Shown here piece after piece: positions 60,302 to 64,000 of a DNA stretch of 64,000 bases. The notes beneath the pieces were generated by a model that was not told the origin of the DNA, did not search any database, and saw only the letters and a list, made by a program, of their open reading frames with translations. This stretch comes from Streptomyces fradiae (lineage in GTDB: Bacteria; Actinomycetota; Actinomycetes; Streptomycetales; Streptomycetaceae): positions 806,001 through 870,000 of the forward strand of contig NZ_CP065958.1 of assembly GCF_041270065.1 (NCBI RefSeq), given 5' to 3'. Both the position numbers and the translations under genes were made by a program. Position 1 is the stretch's first letter. Each line of letters opens with the position of its first letter.

Positions 60302-61225
60302 ATGGCCACGTCTGCCGCCACCCCCCAGCCGGTCCTCGACAAGCCCCTGCTGCACTACGGCAGCCGGGTTCTGGAGCGCACGGCCCCCGGCGCACCCCGG
60401 TCCGAGTACCGGATCCTGGACATCTCACCGCTCACCCCGCACATCGGCGCCGAGATCGGTGGCGTCGACCTGACGCGCCCCATCAGCAAGGAACTGGTCA
60501 CCGAGCTCCGTCTGGCGCTGTTGGAGTGGAAGGTGATCTTCTTCCGGGACCAGCACGGCTTCACCCCCGAGCACCACCTCGCCCTCGCCGGAGTCTGGGG
60601 CGAGCCGGAGGTGAACCCGTTCTTCCCCAAGAGCGAGACGGCCGGCGTCTCGCGGCTCGCCAAGGACGCCATGGCCGTCGGCCAGGAGAACATCTGGCAC
60701 AGCGACCACTCCTTCATGGCCGCACCCGCTCAGGGCTCGGTCCTGCGCGCGGTCGAGATACCGCCCACGGGCGGCGACACGATGTGGGCGGACATGTACG
60801 CCGCCTACGACAACCTCTCGGAGCGTATGAAGGCCCGGATCGAGGGGCTCACCGCGGTGCACGACTGGGTGCCGAGCTGGGGCGCGACGATGACCGAGGA
60901 GCAGATCGCGCACTTCCGGCGCTCCCTGCCTCCGGTGGAGCACCCGGTGGTCGTCCGTCACCCGCGGACCGGGCGCAAGCTGCTCTACGTCAACGAGCCC
61001 TTCACCACGCGCATCGTCGGCCTGTCGGAGGACGAGAGCCGCGAGCTGCTCGACACGCTCGTGCTCCAGGCCCGGATCCCCGAGTACCAGGTGCGCTTCC
61101 GCTGGCAGCCGGACTCGATCGCGATCTGGGACAACATCGCGGTCCAGCACTACGCGATCAACGACTACTACCCGCAGCGCCGGGTCATGGAGCGGATCGC
61201 CGTCGCGGGCGTGCCGCTGTCCTGA
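60302..61225 (+). CDS. TauD/TfdA family Fe(II)/2-oxoglutarate-dependent dioxygenase
   Basis: A 307-residue non-haem iron dioxygenase. The iron ligands are visible as HxD in NIWHSDHSF and the distal His in NIAVQHYAINDY, with the 2-oxoglutarate-binding arginine in YPQRRVMERI. LDISPLTPHIGAEIGGVDLTRP is the TauD N-terminal signature. Family members oxidise taurine, sulfonates or aryloxyacetates and release an aldehyde; the aldehyde dehydrogenase encoded downstream fits this. Exact substrate unknown. ATG 60302 follows GGAGGA. Confidence 0.92.
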   Translation: MATSAATPQPVLDKPLLHYGSRVLERTAPGAPRSEYRILDISPLTPHIGAEIGGVDLTRPISKELVTELRLALLEWKVIFFRDQHGFTPEHHLALAGVWGEPEVNPFFPKSETAGVSRLAKDAMAVGQENIWHSDHSFMAAPAQGSVLRAVEIPPTGGDTMWADMYAAYDNLSERMKARIEGLTAVHDWVPSWGATMTEEQIAHFRRSLPPVEHPVVVRHPRTGRKLLYVNEPFTTRIVGLSEDESRELLDTLVLQARIPEYQVRFRWQPDSIAIWDNIAVQHYAINDYYPQRRVMERIAVAGVPLS

Positions 61226-61314
61226 CCGCCCGCCGCCGTATCACTTCTCTCTCCCCGTAGCGCCTCTACCCCGCAGCATCCCTCCCTCGCCGTCCCGCAC
61301 CCCCGGAGGTTCCC

Positions 61315-62631
61315 GTGACCACTGCCGAGACCTCGGCCAGACCGCCACGCACCCGGTACACCAAGGCAGTTCGCGACTCCGGCACCCGCGCCTGGATCGT
61401 CACCGGACTCCTCGTGGTCTTCATGATGGTCAACTTCGCCGACAAGGCCGTGTTCGGTCTCGCGGCCGACGAGATCCGGGCCGATCTGGGGCTGTCCGCG
61501 ACCGAGTTCGGGCTGGCGAACAGCGCGTTCTTCCTGCTGTTCTCGGTGGCCGCCGTCGCCGTGGGACTCCTCGCCGACCGGGTCTCCCCCAAGTGGCTGC
61601 TGCTTGCCATGGCGCTGCTCTGGTCGGTGGCCCAGGTGCCGGCCGCCCTGGGCGGCGGCCTCGCCGTGCTCATCGGCACCCGGATCGTGCTCGGCGCAGC
61701 CGAGGGGCCCGCGTTCCCGGTCGCCCAGCAGGCCGCGCTGTCGTGGTTCCCCAACCACCGGCGCAATCTGCCGGGGGCCCTGGTCACTCTGGGTGTGACC
61801 CTGGGCGTGATCACGGCGGCGCCGGGCCTGACCTGGGTCATCGCCCGTCACGGCTGGCGTGCCGCGCTCTGGGTGCTCGCCGCGGCAGGTCTGCTGTGGG
61901 CGGCCGCGTGGCTGGGCTGCGGTGCCGACGGCCACCACCGCGATGCCGCCGCCGACCGGGCCGGCGTCCGGAGCGCCCCCTCGGGCAGGTCCGTGGCATG
62001 GGCCGCGTACCGGCGCATCTTCGGCAGCCGTACCTGGATCGGCACCACCGTCGCGTACTTCACCAGCTACTGGGTCGTCGCCCTGATGCTCGTGTGGATG
62101 CCGTCCTACCTGAGGAACGGCCTCGGCCACTCGTCGGAGACGGCCGGCAAGCTGGTGGCCGTCCCCTGGGCGCTCGGCGCCGTGGCACTGCTCGCTCAGG
62201 CCGCGCTCACCGGGTGGCTGATGCGCCGTGGGGTGAGCAGCCGCTGGGCACGCGGCCGGGTCGGCGCCGGACTTCTCCTCGTCGCCGCACTGTGCTTCCT
62301 CGCCGTTCCGTTCGTCGCCGGCACCGGGGCGAAGACGGCGCTGCTCGTGGCCGGCTTCGGCATCGGCGGCTCCTTCGCGACCGTCGCGATCACCACGGTC
62401 GCCGAACTCGCCCCGGCCGAGCGGCGCGGCGGCGCGCTCGGCACGATGAACGCGGTCGTGACCACCGCGGGCCTGATCGCCCCGACCGTGGTCGGCCGCA
62501 TGATCGACAGCCAGGGCGGCAGCGGCTACCAGAACGCCGTCGTGCTCTCGGCCGTCCTGCTCCTGCTGGGCGCCGTCGCGGCCTTCGCCCTCATCGACCC
62601 GGCGCGAGATGCCACACCTGCGGACGCCTGA
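61315..62631 (+). CDS. MFS transporter
   Basis: A 438-residue major facilitator with twelve membrane segments of the ACS (anion:cation symporter) type: NFADKAVFGLAADEI, GLLADRVSPKWLLL, GAAEGPAFPVAQQAALSWFPNHRR and the second-half RRGGALGTMNAV. This group imports organic anions, consistent with an acidic substrate for the dioxygenase. GTG 61315 follows GGAGG. It lies 89 bp after the dioxygenase and 41 bp before the aldehyde dehydrogenase. Confidence 0.9.
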   Translation: MTTAETSARPPRTRYTKAVRDSGTRAWIVTGLLVVFMMVNFADKAVFGLAADEIRADLGLSATEFGLANSAFFLLFSVAAVAVGLLADRVSPKWLLLAMALLWSVAQVPAALGGGLAVLIGTRIVLGAAEGPAFPVAQQAALSWFPNHRRNLPGALVTLGVTLGVITAAPGLTWVIARHGWRAALWVLAAAGLLWAAAWLGCGADGHHRDAAADRAGVRSAPSGRSVAWAAYRRIFGSRTWIGTTVAYFTSYWVVALMLVWMPSYLRNGLGHSSETAGKLVAVPWALGAVALLAQAALTGWLMRRGVSSRWARGRVGAGLLLVAALCFLAVPFVAGTGAKTALLVAGFGIGGSFATVAITTVAELAPAERRGGALGTMNAVVTTAGLIAPTVVGRMIDSQGGSGYQNAVVLSAVLLLLGAVAAFALIDPARDATPADA

Positions 62632-62672
62632 CTCCTCCGCCCGCCCCCCCGATCCCCTGAAGGAGCCCGACC

Positions 62673-64000
<1,328 letters not shown>

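Overview
The window looks like chromosomal DNA of a Streptomyces-type actinomycete. GC content is very high, codons are strongly G/C-biased at the third position, GTG starts are frequent, several regulators are of families typical of the genus, and there are many secreted carbohydrate-active enzymes with cellulose- or sugar-binding modules. I see no tRNA, rRNA, CRISPR array, insertion sequence or prophage. It reads as catabolic (uptake and degradation) DNA, arranged in functional blocks. The final gene runs off the right edge.

Block 1 (3-3958): a SulP anion transporter with a divergent MerR regulator and a 20-bp perfect palindrome between them, then a secreted pectate lyase with a well-formed promoter and a LacI-type palindrome. 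Block 2 (4020-21942): an amino-acid/peptide salvage region. It holds an enolase-superfamily racemase, a GNAT acyltransferase and an M20 deacylase in one overlapping operon, which is the gene set of the known D- to L-amino acid conversion pathway through N-succinyl intermediates. Next to it are an M19 dipeptidase, a peptide ABC importer with a permease-ATPase fusion, three penicillin-binding-protein/beta-lactamase-fold serine hydrolases, an isochorismatase-type hydrolase, a PucR regulator, an Asp/Glu racemase and a PLP decarboxylase. A similar TTCGTAC-type motif lies in several of its promoters.

Block 3 (21957-26117): a universal stress protein with an ArsB/NhaD-type transporter, then a secreted GH9-CBM2 cellulase with a textbook promoter and CebR box. 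Block 4 (26285-35917): a PAP2-fold protein lacking both catalytic histidines, a secreted SurE, two type-B carboxylesterases, an amidohydrolase, an MFS transporter and a LacI regulator. Block 5 (35982-45497): a seven-gene aromatic-acid pathway, with a CoA ligase-thioesterase fusion, a bifunctional salicylyl-CoA 5-hydroxylase, nitrilase, gentisate 1,2-dioxygenase, FAH-family hydrolase, maleate isomerase and a PaaX regulator. Together these can carry salicylate through gentisate to fumarate and pyruvate. Block 6 (45656-48142): an anti-sigma-type ATPase, an alpha/beta hydrolase and an intact PAP2 phosphatase. The 16-bp operator GRTNACACGTGTNAYY recurs four times across blocks 4 and 6, including beside the LacI gene, and suggests a scattered LacI regulon.

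Block 7 (48105-59278): tagatose-bisphosphate-type aldolase, PfkB kinase, ROK kinase, SIS isomerase, DeoR regulator, sugar ABC importer and a secreted multimodular GH31 enzyme. This is a coherent amino-galactose/galactose utilisation locus. A decayed ABC permease remnant follows. Block 8 (59581-64000): a TetR regulator, then a dioxygenase, MFS transporter and aldehyde dehydrogenase operon cut by the window edge.
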